Shown in pieces: positions 25,561 through 34,172 of a DNA stretch of 64,000 nucleotides. The notes under the pieces were generated by a model that did no database searches, had not been told where the DNA came from, and saw only the letters and a program-made list of their open reading frames with translations. Numbering within the stretch: the stretch's first letter is position 1; each line of letters starts with the position of its first letter. The position numbers were made by a program, and so were the translations under genes. Source of the stretch: Oscillospiraceae bacterium (GTDB lineage Bacteria > Bacillota > Clostridia > UMGS1840 > HGM11507); the NCBI GenBank assembly GCA_015068525.1, contig SVKJ01000002.1, positions 1 to 64,000 on the forward strand, in the 5' to 3' direction.

Positions 25561-26081
25561 AAGCGATAAAACATTTTTTAACTGTTACCAAACATAAACA
25601 TCTTGTTTTTCTTAATGCGATAAAAGCAGGAATTCCTTTAAGGGGACTTTTGCACGATTTATCCAAATACTCTCCTTCAGAATTTTTAGTGGGTGCAAAA
25701 TATTTTTTAGGAACAAGAAGTCCTAACGATATGGAGAGGAAAACTTACGGATATTCAAAAGCGTGGATGCATCACAAGGGAAGAAATAAGCATCATTTTG
25801 AATACTGGACTGATTATGAACCCGGAACGAAAATTTTAAAACCGGTTAAAATGCCTCTTATTTACGTAAAAGAAATGTTTTGCGACAGAGTGGCAGCAAG
25901 TAAAATATATTCTAAAGAAAAATATACAGATTCATCGCCTCTTGATTACTTTTTAAAAGGAAAAGATCACAGAACAATTCACCCTGAAACAAGTGAACTT
26001 TTGGAAAAACTTTTAATAATGCTAAAAGAAAAGGGCGAAGAAGAAACATTTAGGTATATAAGAACCCTCAAAGACTACTAA
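25557..26081 (+). CDS. DUF5662-family protein
   Basis: The 174-residue protein is rich in His and Asp pairs (LLHDLSKY, WMHHKGRNKHHFEYW, DHRTIHPETSE), which suggest a metal-bound, HD-like helical enzyme. The family is recognised, but no activity is known to me. It overlaps ybeY by 4 bp and lies directly before rlmB, so it belongs to the rRNA/RNA-processing operon by position. Intact, and no membrane segment. Confidence 0.75.
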   Translation: MKAIKHFLTVTKHKHLVFLNAIKAGIPLRGLLHDLSKYSPSEFLVGAKYFLGTRSPNDMERKTYGYSKAWMHHKGRNKHHFEYWTDYEPGTKILKPVKMPLIYVKEMFCDRVAASKIYSKEKYTDSSPLDYFLKGKDHRTIHPETSELLEKLLIMLKEKGEEETFRYIRTLKDY

Positions 26082-26107
26082 GTGATGTTAAAAACCTTAA
26101 AAAGTAG

Positions 26108-26130
26108 GGAACGACCTATGTGTCGTTCCG
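26108..26130. repeat. GGAACGAC/GTCGTTCC hairpin in the rlmB leader
   Basis: An 8-bp perfect stem preceded by GTAG, in the 90-bp gap before the chosen rlmB start. The GTAG(GG) flank resembles the other short GC-rich palindromes (CTAC flank). Confidence 0.55.
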
Positions 26131-26171
26131 ATTTTCAATCCCTTACAGAAAACGAAAGGAAATATTTAACA

Positions 26172-26906
26172 ATGGATAAAATATACGGAAGAAACCCTGT
26201 ATCTGAACTTATAAAAAACGGAAACGATATTGATAAAATATATGTAAATAAAGAACTTATTGACGGTTCTTTAAAATCAATTTTAAGATTGGCGCAGGAA
26301 AGAAAAATTATAGTATCCTACTGCACAAGAGAAAAACTTGACGAACTGTGCGAAACAACCAAGCATCAGGGAATTATGGCACAAATTCCTCAAACACAGT
26401 ATGTGGAAATATCGGATATATTAGAATTAGCAAGAGAAAAGAACGAACCTCCTTTTATATTTGTGCTTGACGAAATAGAGGACCCACACAATTTAGGTGC
26501 AATAATAAGAACTGCCAATGTGTGCGGAGCGCATGGAGTAATTATCCCAAAAAGAAGAAGTGCAACGGTTAACGGAACGGTTGCAAAAGCATCTGCAGGT
26601 GCTGTAAGTTCTACTAAAATTGCAAGAGTAAATAATATAACAAATGCTATAAATGAGTTAAAGGAAAATAACGTGTGGGTTTATGGTATGGAGGCAGACG
26701 GAGATAAAATGTATTTCGAGCATGACCTTACAGGAAGTATTGCAATAGTTGTCGGCTCGGAAGGTTTTGGAATGAGTAATTTAGTGAGAAAATCCTGTGA
26801 CTTTATTGTTAAAATCCCTGTAATGGGAACTGTAAACTCGCTTAACGCATCGGTTGCAACAGGAGTTGTTGCATTTGAAGCGTTAAGACAAAGGATTGAA
26901 AAATAG
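26172..26906 (+). CDS. rlmB: 23S rRNA 2'-O-methyltransferase RlmB (SpoU family)
   Basis: The 244-residue SPOUT enzyme is expected to methylate the ribose of G2251 in 23S rRNA. The N-terminal L30e-like substrate domain (YGRNPVSELI) is followed by the three SpoU motifs: EDPHNLGAIIRTANVCGA, VVGSEGFGMSNL and the knotted-end NSLNASVATGVVAFE. The ATG at 26172 was chosen over a frame starting at 26082 because the extra residues span a repeat hairpin and family proteins start at MxxIYGRNPV. Last gene of the phoH-ybeY block. Confidence 0.9.
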   Translation: MDKIYGRNPVSELIKNGNDIDKIYVNKELIDGSLKSILRLAQERKIIVSYCTREKLDELCETTKHQGIMAQIPQTQYVEISDILELAREKNEPPFIFVLDEIEDPHNLGAIIRTANVCGAHGVIIPKRRSATVNGTVAKASAGAVSSTKIARVNNITNAINELKENNVWVYGMEADGDKMYFEHDLTGSIAIVVGSEGFGMSNLVRKSCDFIVKIPVMGTVNSLNASVATGVVAFEALRQRIEK

Positions 26907-26928
26907 TACAAAATGCAAAATGAAGGAA

Positions 26929-26965
26929 GGCAAAATCATACCATACGGTGATTTTGCCCTCTTTT
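26929..26965. repeat. AT-bulge hairpin copy 7, with T-run (also a likely terminator of rlmB)
   Basis: Minus orientation: GGCAAAATC-ACC-GTAT-GGT-AT-GATTTTGCC (26929-26958). On the plus strand it is followed by CTCTTTTTTT, so it can terminate the rlmB transcript. Confidence 0.8.
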
Positions 26966-26983
26966 TTTATATATTTACATTAC

Positions 26984-27643
26984 TCATTCCTGATTCCTAA
27001 TTAAAAAAAGTTCCTCCGGTTTTTTTATAATTCTGTCAGCACCATATTTTAAAAGTTCTTCTTCGTCACGAAATCCCCATAATACACCAACAGTATAAAT
27101 GCCTGCCCTCTTCCCTGTTTCCATGTCCGTAGATGTATCTCCGACATAGACACATTCCTCTTTTTTTACATTAAGAATTTTCATTATTTCATAAACACCA
27201 TACGGATCAGGTTTTAAGGGAATATTTTCTCTTTGTCCGAAAATCAAGTCAAAATACCCTCTTCCAAACAGAGATTCTGTAACACTTACAGTTGCAAAGT
27301 GAGGCTTATTTGATAAAACGGCAATTTTTGCCCCTTCTTTTTTTATTTTATCAAGAGTATCTTTAAGCCCATCAAATATTGTTGTTAAATAAGTTGTATC
27401 TTTATTATATGCTTCATTGTAGTCTTTGAAAACCTTGTTAATCACCTTATTATCTTCAACTTTGTGATATTTTAACATTCTTTCTATTAAAGTTTTTGCA
27501 CCGTTTCCTGCAAAATATTTATACTCTTCAACTGAAATTTCCTCAAACCCGTTCATTTTAAGCGCAAAATTTCCGTAATAAGCAATGGTTTTAATAGTAT
27601 CAAGCAAAGTTCCGTCCAAATCAAAAATATATAACTTCTTCAT
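26984..27643 (-). CDS. HAD phosphatase, phosphoglycolate phosphatase-like
   Basis: The 219-residue protein shows all HAD motifs: DLDGTLLDT, VLSNKPH, KPDPYG and VGDTSTDMETGKRAG. The helical cap and overall pattern match Gph/PpaX-type phosphatases, which clear small phosphate esters. It is the last gene of the MATE - CARF nuclease - HAD operon, 10 bp after the nuclease gene. A nucleotide-clearing role linked to the CARF protein is possible but not shown. Confidence 0.85.
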   Translation of the reverse strand: MKKLYIFDLDGTLLDTIKTIAYYGNFALKMNGFEEISVEEYKYFAGNGAKTLIERMLKYHKVEDNKVINKVFKDYNEAYNKDTTYLTTIFDGLKDTLDKIKKEGAKIAVLSNKPHFATVSVTESLFGRGYFDLIFGQRENIPLKPDPYGVYEIMKILNVKKEECVYVGDTSTDMETGKRAGIYTVGVLWGFRDEEELLKYGADRIIKKPEELFLIRNQE

Positions 27644-27653
27644 AAAATCCCTT

Positions 27654-28853
27654 TTATTTTATCTTATTAATAAACGTTGTTTTAATTTCTGTCTTTGTTT
27701 TTGTATTAATATTATCAATAAGTGTTATATTCATATCTTTTGCTCTTTGTTTTAAATATTTAACACTTTCTTTGTCTGAACTTAAATATGTTGCAATAAG
27801 ATATTTCTTCCCGTATTTTCCGCCGAATTTTTTAGCAACCGTATCAAGTTCATATAATGCCTCTTTATGAACTTCCCCGTTCTTACACGAAATAAATAAA
27901 GGAATTAAATCTCGCATTACCATAATGTCAACTTCATTCTTAGTATCTTTATTTTTAGGGTCTTTATCCGAATGAATTATTCCGTCCCAGTCAATATAAA
28001 TACTCTGGTCAACATCATCGTAGTAACCGTTATTTTCCTCTTTTATTTCCATCAAAGTAAGATAAACGTATAGTTCCAGCACATTTCCTGCTTTTGTAAG
28101 ACATTTTCTTATCTGAGAATTTTTATACTTAAAAGTTATGTAGTCTTCCCTTTTTTTATATTCGTAAATAAGTCCTTTTAACTTTAAATCCTTAACTATT
28201 CTTTCGTTTATATAAATATCTTCTTTTAAAACTATCCCTTTTTCAACATTTCCCATACTTTCTAAAAGTTCAAAAGCATTTACCTGCTTGTTCCAACTGC
28301 CACAATGAACTTTTAAAATATTCCACATTTTAAAAACGTCTTTTTTAAAATCTTCGCTAAATTCCCAGTTGACATCTTCTTTTTCATTTAAAATAACCGA
28401 GCATCCGTTAAGTTCCATCGCCTCATTTATCGTCATAAAGGAAGTTTCAGTGTTTAAAACATCAGAACACCCATAAACATTTATAAACTTTTCACTTCTT
28501 ACATTAAACTGAAACATCGGAACATTCCTTGCATATGAAACTGCACCTGCAGCAGTAAGCACAAGTTCTTTCCCGCCTGTTAAATCAATGAAACAATCAG
28601 GATAGGTATCAACAATCTCATTTAATTTTTTAAAAACTAAGTCATACTCATAGTCTTCTATTCTTTCAAAAACTATTTCGGAAGTTACTCCTTTGCTTTC
28701 TAAAAAATTCTTTAAAGCAGTTGTTTTTTTATTAGACATTATATTTTTAAACCCGACAAACACAATCCTTTCAGGATTGAATTTAAGTCCCGCAATGGCA
28801 TTTTCCACCTGACAAGCATCAAAAATTTCAATTAAAGTTTTAATCTTAATCAC
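27654..28853 (-). CDS. CARF-domain PD-(D/E)XK nuclease-like effector (Card1/Can2, DUF1887 type)
   Basis: The 399-residue protein has the Card1/VC1899 layout. An N-terminal CARF Rossmann domain carries the ligand-loop motif DLTGGKELV (TGGK at 92-95). A winged-helix linker follows (about 200-260), then a C-terminal restriction-type domain with Asp309 (NEVDIMV) and FISCKNG (Lys324). At the position of the usual catalytic Glu, residue 322 is Ser, so catalysis may differ. In type III CRISPR, cyclic oligoadenylate bound by CARF activates such nucleases. No CRISPR-Cas gene is in the window, so this is a stand-alone copy. It overlaps the MATE transporter by 4 bp and precedes a HAD phosphatase by 10 bp. 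Confidence 0.8.
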   Translation of the reverse strand: MIKIKTLIEIFDACQVENAIAGLKFNPERIVFVGFKNIMSNKKTTALKNFLESKGVTSEIVFERIEDYEYDLVFKKLNEIVDTYPDCFIDLTGGKELVLTAAGAVSYARNVPMFQFNVRSEKFINVYGCSDVLNTETSFMTINEAMELNGCSVILNEKEDVNWEFSEDFKKDVFKMWNILKVHCGSWNKQVNAFELLESMGNVEKGIVLKEDIYINERIVKDLKLKGLIYEYKKREDYITFKYKNSQIRKCLTKAGNVLELYVYLTLMEIKEENNGYYDDVDQSIYIDWDGIIHSDKDPKNKDTKNEVDIMVMRDLIPLFISCKNGEVHKEALYELDTVAKKFGGKYGKKYLIATYLSSDKESVKYLKQRAKDMNITLIDNINTKTKTEIKTTFINKIK

Positions 28854-30181
28854 CTCAGTTTTTTAAAATAATTTATAATAAGCGGTATAGCAATTACAAA
28901 CGAACAATAATCAGATACGCACTGGGCACACTGAAGCCCCGCTAACCCAAAGAAATAATTTAAAATAAATATTAACGGAATAAGGAAAAGCCCCTGCCTT
29001 GACGCCGCCATTAAAGACGCAGACAAAGTATTCCCTGTTGACTGAAACAGCATATTACACATTATAATTATCGAATTTAGAGGAAACGCTATACAATATG
29101 CTCTTAGCGTGAATGCTCCGATTTCTATAACTTTTATATCGTCCCTGAATAATGCAATTATCTCTTCTGAAAATACAAACCCTAAAACCGACATAACAGT
29201 CAAAAATACAAATGCCACCTTAACGCAGAACCAGAATGCTTTTCTGACCCTGTCATAGAGTTTCGCACCGTAGTTAAATCCAACCACAGGCTGAAATCCT
29301 TGCCCAAAACCAATAAGCGCAGAATTTGCAAACATTGAAACTCGTGTTACAACCGACATTCCCGCAATAACAGCATCTCCATAACCGCCTGCAACATGAT
29401 TTAAAATCATTGTTGACAAACTTCCCAATCCCTGACGGACAAGTGACGGAAACCCACCTTTAAATATATTTAGTTCATAATAGATATTGGGCTTGAATTT
29501 CTTAATGGAAAGTTTTATATTACTCCCCTTTTTCATACCGTAAAGCAGTAAACTAAAACTTATTATCTGGCTTAACACAGTTGCAAGTGCTGCACCCTCA
29601 ACACCCATATTAAAATAGAAAATAAATATCGGGTCAAGCACAACATTTACAACCGCCCCCAAAACAATTCCCGTCATAGCATAAACTGCACTGCCCTGAA
29701 ACCTTAACTGATTGTTTAAAACAAAAGATGCCATCATAAACGGGGCGCCTGTTAAAATAATTTGCATATATGAAATTACATCGCCTAAAATTGTCGGCGT
29801 AGAACCCAAAAGTATTGCAAGAGGCTTAACAAATATAAGCCCTGTAACCGACAATAATATTCCTGCAAAAATAGCAGAAAAGAATCCTGTAGAAGCCATA
29901 TATGATACAGTTTCCATATTCCTTTTTCCAAGTTCACGTGATATAAAATTTCCTGACCCATGACCAAAATAGAATCCTAATGCCTGAATAACTGCCATAA
30001 GCGAAAACACTACGCCCACTGCTGCCGTTGCTTCAGTTGAAATTTTACCAACAAAAAAAGTATCCGCCATATTATAAAAAGAAGTAACGAGCATACTAAT
30101 AATAGTCGGCACCGAAAGTTTCATAATAAGTGGTTCTATATCCGATTCAGTCATAAGTAAAAATTTATCTTTATTGTCCAA
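28850..30181 (-). CDS. MATE-family efflux transporter
   Basis: The 443-residue transporter has about 12 membrane helices in two MatE halves (SVPTIISMLVTSFYNMADTFFVGKIS at the start, VVGFNYGAK in the middle). It exports cationic drugs or metabolites using Na+ or H+, and the substrate is unknown. The start is a TTG at 30181 with AGAGGTG upstream. Its last 4 bp overlap the CARF nuclease gene. This translationally couples a transporter to a nucleotide-sensing effector. Confidence 0.9.
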   Translation of the reverse strand: MDNKDKFLLMTESDIEPLIMKLSVPTIISMLVTSFYNMADTFFVGKISTEATAAVGVVFSLMAVIQALGFYFGHGSGNFISRELGKRNMETVSYMASTGFFSAIFAGILLSVTGLIFVKPLAILLGSTPTILGDVISYMQIILTGAPFMMASFVLNNQLRFQGSAVYAMTGIVLGAVVNVVLDPIFIFYFNMGVEGAALATVLSQIISFSLLLYGMKKGSNIKLSIKKFKPNIYYELNIFKGGFPSLVRQGLGSLSTMILNHVAGGYGDAVIAGMSVVTRVSMFANSALIGFGQGFQPVVGFNYGAKLYDRVRKAFWFCVKVAFVFLTVMSVLGFVFSEEIIALFRDDIKVIEIGAFTLRAYCIAFPLNSIIIMCNMLFQSTGNTLSASLMAASRQGLFLIPLIFILNYFFGLAGLQCAQCVSDYCSFVIAIPLIINYFKKLR

Positions 30182-30204
30182 CTCAATACACCTCTGTATT
30201 TATA

Positions 30205-30233
30205 ATTATATATTATTTGTATCATTTCTACAA
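30205..30233 (-). promoter_or_regulatory. promoter of the MATE - CARF nuclease - HAD operon
   Basis: On the minus strand TTGTAG (30228-30233), a 17-bp spacer and TATAAT (30205-30210). Confidence 0.6.
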
Positions 30234-30295
30234 GTATTATTCACTTTTTTGTCGTAAAAGTACATTATTGATAATTTTCAATAGTTTTTATATCA

Positions 30296-30324
30296 TTGAC
30301 TTTATTTTACATAAAGAATATAAT
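30296..30324 (+). promoter_or_regulatory. promoter of the TRIC channel gene
   Basis: TTGACT (30296-30301), a 17-bp spacer and TATAAT (30319-30324). Confidence 0.75.
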
Positions 30325-30342
30325 ATTAGGGAGGTGAATTTA

Positions 30343-31002
30343 ATGAACGAATTTGTAATGCTTACTATGGAAATAATAGGAACAATCGCTTTTGCCGTAT
30401 CAGGTGCTTTAGTTGCTATAAGTTTCAGTCTGGATATTTTCGGTGTTGCTTTTTTAGGTGTTATAACTGCAGTTGGCGGTGGAATGTTACGAGATTTACT
30501 TATAGGCAATCATCCTCCTAAAATATTTTCATTGTCTTACTTACTTATTATTGCACTTTTAACTGCAATTATTGTTTTTGTTATATCCTACATAAATAAG
30601 CATCGTTTTTTTGAATTTAAAGAAAAAATTGAGCGAATAAATAATTTTTTTGACGCAGTCGGTTTAGCCGCATTTACAGTTACAGGAACACAAATGGCTT
30701 GCACTGCAGGATTTTCAGATAAAGTTATTTTCGTTATATTTATGGGAATGTTAACAGGTGTAGGTGGAGGTATTTTCAGAGATGTACTTGTATCACAAAC
30801 CCCGTACGTATTAAAAAAACATATATACGCCGTTGCATCAATCATAGGAAGCATACTATATTATGTTTTAAGTGTAACATTCGGCTTTGAATTTACAGGC
30901 ACTCTTATTTCAATGCTTACAGTCATAGTTATAAGACTCCTCGCAGCAAAATACTTATGGAAATTACCAAAAATTAAAAACCCTGATATTACAGAGGCGT
31001 AA
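30343..31002 (+). CDS. TRIC/UPF0126-family cation channel-like membrane protein
   Basis: The 219-residue protein has two tandem UPF0126 repeats, each with the signature GGGxxRD (AVGGGMLRDLLIG and GVGGGIFRDVLV), and about seven membrane helices. Prokaryotic TRIC proteins form trimeric cation channels. The specificity here is unknown. The ATG at 30343 with GGGAGGTG is the real start. The longer frame upstream crosses the promoter. A terminator hairpin shared with the tRNA-Leu region follows. Confidence 0.9.
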   Translation: MNEFVMLTMEIIGTIAFAVSGALVAISFSLDIFGVAFLGVITAVGGGMLRDLLIGNHPPKIFSLSYLLIIALLTAIIVFVISYINKHRFFEFKEKIERINNFFDAVGLAAFTVTGTQMACTAGFSDKVIFVIFMGMLTGVGGGIFRDVLVSQTPYVLKKHIYAVASIIGSILYYVLSVTFGFEFTGTLISMLTVIVIRLLAAKYLWKLPKIKNPDITEA

Positions 31003-31018
31003 AATTATTTATATATAA

Positions 31019-31048
31019 AAAACGACAAGTTTAAACTTGTCGTTTTTT
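31019..31048. terminator. terminator of the TRIC gene (also 3' of tRNA-Leu)
   Basis: The 12-bp stem AACGACAAGTTT/AAACTTGTCGTT is followed by TTTT on the plus strand. On the minus strand it follows the tRNA-Leu gene. Confidence 0.8.
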
Positions 31049-31134
31049 GGTGCACCTAAGGAGATTTGAACTCCTAAGCCGTTGCCGGCACACGGACCTG
31101 AACCGTGCGCGTCTGCCAATTCCGCCACAGGTGC
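31048..31134 (-). tRNA. tRNA-Leu (anticodon CAG)
   Basis: A cloverleaf with acceptor GCACCTG, the long variable arm typical of leucine tRNAs (TGCCGGCAACGGC), a TTCAAAT T-loop and an encoded CCA end. The anticodon loop TTCAGGT gives CAG, reading CUG. Confidence 0.93.
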
Positions 31135-31270
31135 TAATATTAAATTACAAACCTATTTATATTATAGCAGAAAAAATTTAATATGTAAATGATTATTTCT
31201 TATCCATTCACTGGAAATGACAATTTTAGAGAAGAACGAAGAGATAAAAGTGAATAGGTAAGAGTACAAA

Positions 31271-31310
31271 AAGAAACGACAACTTTCAGTAAAAATTGTC
31301 GTTTCTTTTT
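31271..31310. terminator. terminator downstream of tRNA-Thr
   Basis: The stem AAGAAACGACAA/TTGTCGTTTCTT has T-runs on both strands. It lies directly 3' of the tRNA-Thr gene. Confidence 0.75.
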
Positions 31311-31385
31311 GGAGCTAGTGAGGGGAATCGAACCCCTGACCTATTGATTACGAATCAATTGCACTACCGACTGTGCTACACCAGC
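31310..31385 (-). tRNA. tRNA-Thr (anticodon CGT)
   Basis: The acceptor arm GCTGGTG/CACTAGC, D-arm, anticodon stem ATTGA/TCAAT with loop TTCGTAA (anticodon CGT, reading ACG), T-arm AGGGG-TTCGATT-CCCCT and encoded CCA are all present. It lies 24 bp after glmM and may share its transcript. Confidence 0.93.
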
Positions 31386-31409
31386 AATTAAGGATTGCTT
31401 TTTAAATCC

Positions 31410-32753
31410 TTAATTAGTATAACCTTTTTTTACTATTAAGTCAACTATTTCGTCAACAAATTTATTGCAAATCTCTTCTTTTTCCGCTTCCGCCATAACT
31501 CTTATAACAGGTTCAGTCCCGCTTTTTCTAAGAAGAATTCGTCCGTTATCTCCCAATTTTTCCTTTATATTGTTAATTGCATCTTCAATTTCTTTATCAT
31601 TTAATACAATGTCTTTGTCACATACTCTCACATTTTTTGTTACCTGAGGATAAAAAGTCAAACCTGCAGAAAGTTTTGACGCCGGGAGTTTGCTTTCAAT
31701 ATATGCTTCCATCACTTTAATGGCAGTAATAAGCCCGTCGCCCGTCGATGCATATTTTGAGAAAATAATATGTCCTGATTGCTCTCCCCCTAAACAAAAA
31801 CCTTCTTTTTGCATTGCTTCATAAACATATTTATCTCCTACATCGGTTTTTACATAAGATATATCCGCTTCGTCAAGTGCTTTATATAGCCCGAAGTTTG
31901 ACATAATGGTTGTTACAACAGTATTCTTTAAAAGTTTGTCACGTTTTTTCATATATTTTGCATATAAATATATAATATGGTCGCCTGTTAATACTTCCCC
32001 TTGTTCATCGACTGCAAGGCATCTGTCGGCATCTCCGTCAAACGCAAACCCTATATCAAGATTATTTTCAACAACTAATTTTTGTAAATTTTCAATATGG
32101 GTAGAGCCACAATTAAGATTGATATTAAGACCATCAGGCTCATTACCTATAACATAAGTTTTAGCGCCAAGAGTATCAAAAATACTTTTGGCAAGCATCC
32201 ATGTACTGCCGTTTGAACAGTCAAGACCTACTTTAATTCCTTTATATGATTTTGTCACTAATGAGATAAGATAACCTATATATCTGTTTCTTCCCTGTGC
32301 ATAGTCAACCGTTCTTCCTATGTGAGCATCTTTTGCGTAAGGTAGTTCGTCAGTTTCGCAATCAAGATATTTTTCAATATCTAAAATTATAGACTCTGCC
32401 ATCTTTTCTCCGCGACTGTTAATAAGTTTTATACCATTATCATAATACGGATTATGACTTGCAGAAATCATAATTCCACAGTCAAAATCCTCCGTTCTTG
32501 CTATATAAGATACAGACGGAGTTGTTGTAACGTGAAGAAGATAAGCATCTGCACCACTTGCAGTCAGCCCTGCAGAGAGTGCATATTCAAACATATAACT
32601 CGAACGCCTCGTATCCTTTCCTATTACTACCTTGCACTTATGCTCTTTTCCGTAATACCAGCCTAAATATCGCCCTATTTTAAACGCATGTTCTACTGTT
32701 AAATTGACGTTTGCCTCTCCTCTGAAACCGTCAGTTCCGAAATACTTTCCCAT
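31410..32753 (-). CDS. glmM: phosphoglucosamine mutase GlmM
   Basis: This 447-residue enzyme interconverts glucosamine-6-phosphate and glucosamine-1-phosphate for UDP-GlcNAc and peptidoglycan synthesis. The phosphoserine loop ISASHNP, the metal site AFDGDADR and the sugar-binding GGEQSGH motif and C-terminal RKSGTEPVIRVM are all intact. The start MGKYFGTDGFRG is typical. It is 3 bp downstream of a left-handed-helix protein gene, so the pair forms a cell-wall precursor operon that runs into tRNA-Thr. Confidence 0.95.
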   Translation of the reverse strand: MGKYFGTDGFRGEANVNLTVEHAFKIGRYLGWYYGKEHKCKVVIGKDTRRSSYMFEYALSAGLTASGADAYLLHVTTTPSVSYIARTEDFDCGIMISASHNPYYDNGIKLINSRGEKMAESIILDIEKYLDCETDELPYAKDAHIGRTVDYAQGRNRYIGYLISLVTKSYKGIKVGLDCSNGSTWMLAKSIFDTLGAKTYVIGNEPDGLNINLNCGSTHIENLQKLVVENNLDIGFAFDGDADRCLAVDEQGEVLTGDHIIYLYAKYMKKRDKLLKNTVVTTIMSNFGLYKALDEADISYVKTDVGDKYVYEAMQKEGFCLGGEQSGHIIFSKYASTGDGLITAIKVMEAYIESKLPASKLSAGLTFYPQVTKNVRVCDKDIVLNDKEIEDAINNIKEKLGDNGRILLRKSGTEPVIRVMAEAEKEEICNKFVDEIVDLIVKKGYTN

Positions 32754-32756
32754 TAT

Positions 32757-33416
32757 TTATTTCTCCTTTTTTATTATATTATCCTGACTTTTAAATATAG
32801 AGTCTTCTGACACAGTTCCTCTTACCATCGAAAGTGGATAAATGGTAGAATTTTTACCTATAATAGTTCCCGGGCATAGTACCGCGTGGCAACCAATCTC
32901 AACTTCATCTCCCACCATTGCCCCGAATTTTTTTAAATTTGTACTCTGCTTTGTTCCGCCAATTACAACCGAAACTAAAGTCTTGTCGCTTTTAACATTT
33001 GATGTAAGTGCACCTGCCCCGAAATGCGCCTTGTATCCTAATACCGAATCTCCAATATAATTATAATGAGGAATTTGCACATTATCAAAAATAATACTGT
33101 TCTTTACCTCAGTTGAGTTACCCACAACTGCACCCTTACCTATAATAACGCTCCCTCTGATAAATGCAGAGTGCCTGATTTCTGCATCTTCGTCTATTAT
33201 TAAAGGCCCGTTAAGACTTGCAGTATCCGCTACTTTTGCAGTTTTTGCAATCCATATATCCTCTTTTATTTTTAAAAACTTGTCTTCACAAAGAGTTGCT
33301 CCCTTCTCTTTTATAAAATCTTTAATATCCCCTAAAATCTGCCAGGGGTACTCTTTTTTTAAAAGTAAATCTTTTGCTATCGTCTTTTCAAGATTAAATA
33401 ATTCCATAGATTTCAT
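32757..33416 (-). CDS. left-handed beta-helix (LbH) sugar-nucleotidyltransferase-like protein
   Basis: The 219-residue protein has a short helical N-terminus and hexapeptide repeats from about 50 to 200 (IIDEDAEIRHSAFIRGSVIIGKGAVVG). This resembles the acyltransferase half of GlmU but lacks the pyrophosphorylase domain. The GSV, GYKAHFGAGA and GTKQSTNLKKFGAMVGD segments fit a UDP-GlcNAc-related LbH family. The immediate link to glmM (3 bp) supports a role in amino-sugar nucleotides. The exact reaction is not known. Confidence 0.8.
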   Translation of the reverse strand: MKSMELFNLEKTIAKDLLLKKEYPWQILGDIKDFIKEKGATLCEDKFLKIKEDIWIAKTAKVADTASLNGPLIIDEDAEIRHSAFIRGSVIIGKGAVVGNSTEVKNSIIFDNVQIPHYNYIGDSVLGYKAHFGAGALTSNVKSDKTLVSVVIGGTKQSTNLKKFGAMVGDEVEIGCHAVLCPGTIIGKNSTIYPLSMVRGTVSEDSIFKSQDNIIKKEK

Positions 33417-33439
33417 ATATTTTTACCTCCAACGTTACT

Positions 33440-33468
33440 ATATTACCATTTAATCAGAAATTTTACAA
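33440..33468 (-). promoter_or_regulatory. promoter of the LbH-glmM operon
   Basis: On the minus strand TTGTAA (33463-33468), a 17-bp spacer and TAATAT (33440-33445). A GGAGGT ribosome binding site follows. Confidence 0.6.
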
Positions 33469-33556
33469 CATTTTCCAATTAATTAAATTATTAAAATAAG
33501 TTTAAGTTATTATATGTATAAAAAAACCACACTATACATCAAGCAATTTTTCCAAA

Positions 33557-33629
33557 ATGGACGCAAAAGGGACAGACCCTAAAACGTCCTAAAAATGGAC
33601 GCTATGGGGTCTGTCCCTTTTGCGTCCAT
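33557..33629. repeat. REPIN palindrome, copy 2
   Basis: Arms TGGACGCAAAAGGGACAGAC and GTCTGTCCCTTTTGCGTCCA enclose an inner inverted pair CGTCC/GGACG. The two inverted half-units are the REPIN form. The single half-unit is at 6646. Confidence 0.85.
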
Positions 33630-33642
33630 TTGCTGATAAAAA

Positions 33643-33668
33643 AACAAGGCTTTTTGCCTTGTTTTTTA
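33643..33668 (-). terminator. terminator of the argD-argF-GNAT operon
   Basis: The stem AACAAGGC/GCCTTGTT starts at the stop codon of the GNAT gene and is followed by a T-rich run on the minus strand. Confidence 0.7.
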
Positions 33669-34163
33669 TACGTCATATTCTTTTATTAAAAGCGCTCGTG
33701 CATAACCTTTATCTTTACTTACCTCATCGATATAAAATCCTCTGCCATAATAAAACCTTACCAGTGTAAAGAACTTCGCGGCGGTGTGAAGCATAAGTTT
33801 TTTCACTTTATGTTCTCTCATTACTTTGTCAACAACGCTCATTAAAGTTTTCCCAACACCGTTATTCTGGTTTGAAATTCTTACACCGAAACGGCTTAAA
33901 TAAGCAGTATTATCGTCATTTATTTTAACACGTACGCTACCGACAGGCTCGCCGTCAATAAATGCAACAAACACATACTTTTCTTTAATATCTTTTTTTA
34001 TATCGTCGCAAGTTTCATTTAATGCTTCAATGCTTTCCAAACCCGCTTCTTTAATATACTTTAAAAATGCATCTTTAGTTATTTCCTGAATATACGGAAT
34101 ATCGTTTTCGGTTGCCATTCTGACACTGAAACCGTACAATTTTTCTCCTTTTATATGTGCCAT
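33666..34163 (-). CDS. GNAT-family N-acetyltransferase
   Basis: The 165-residue protein shows the GNAT acetyl-CoA motif in VRISNQNNGVGKTLM and the C-terminal ARALLIKEY strand. It is co-transcribed with argF (9 bp gap) and argD under an ArgR box. An arginine-pathway role such as an N-acetylglutamate-synthase-like step is therefore possible. ArgA-type GNATs exist, but the sequence alone does not prove this one acts on glutamate. The ORF is intact. Confidence 0.75.
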   Translation of the reverse strand: MAHIKGEKLYGFSVRMATENDIPYIQEITKDAFLKYIKEAGLESIEALNETCDDIKKDIKEKYVFVAFIDGEPVGSVRVKINDDNTAYLSRFGVRISNQNNGVGKTLMSVVDKVMREHKVKKLMLHTAAKFFTLVRFYYGRGFYIDEVSKDKGYARALLIKEYDV

Positions 34164-34172
34164 AATTTACCT

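Noticed and set aside
30217..30342. 42-residue N-terminal extension of the TRIC protein
   Set aside because: It crosses the promoter (TTGACT-N17-TATAAT). The ATG at 30343 has a GGGAGGTG site.
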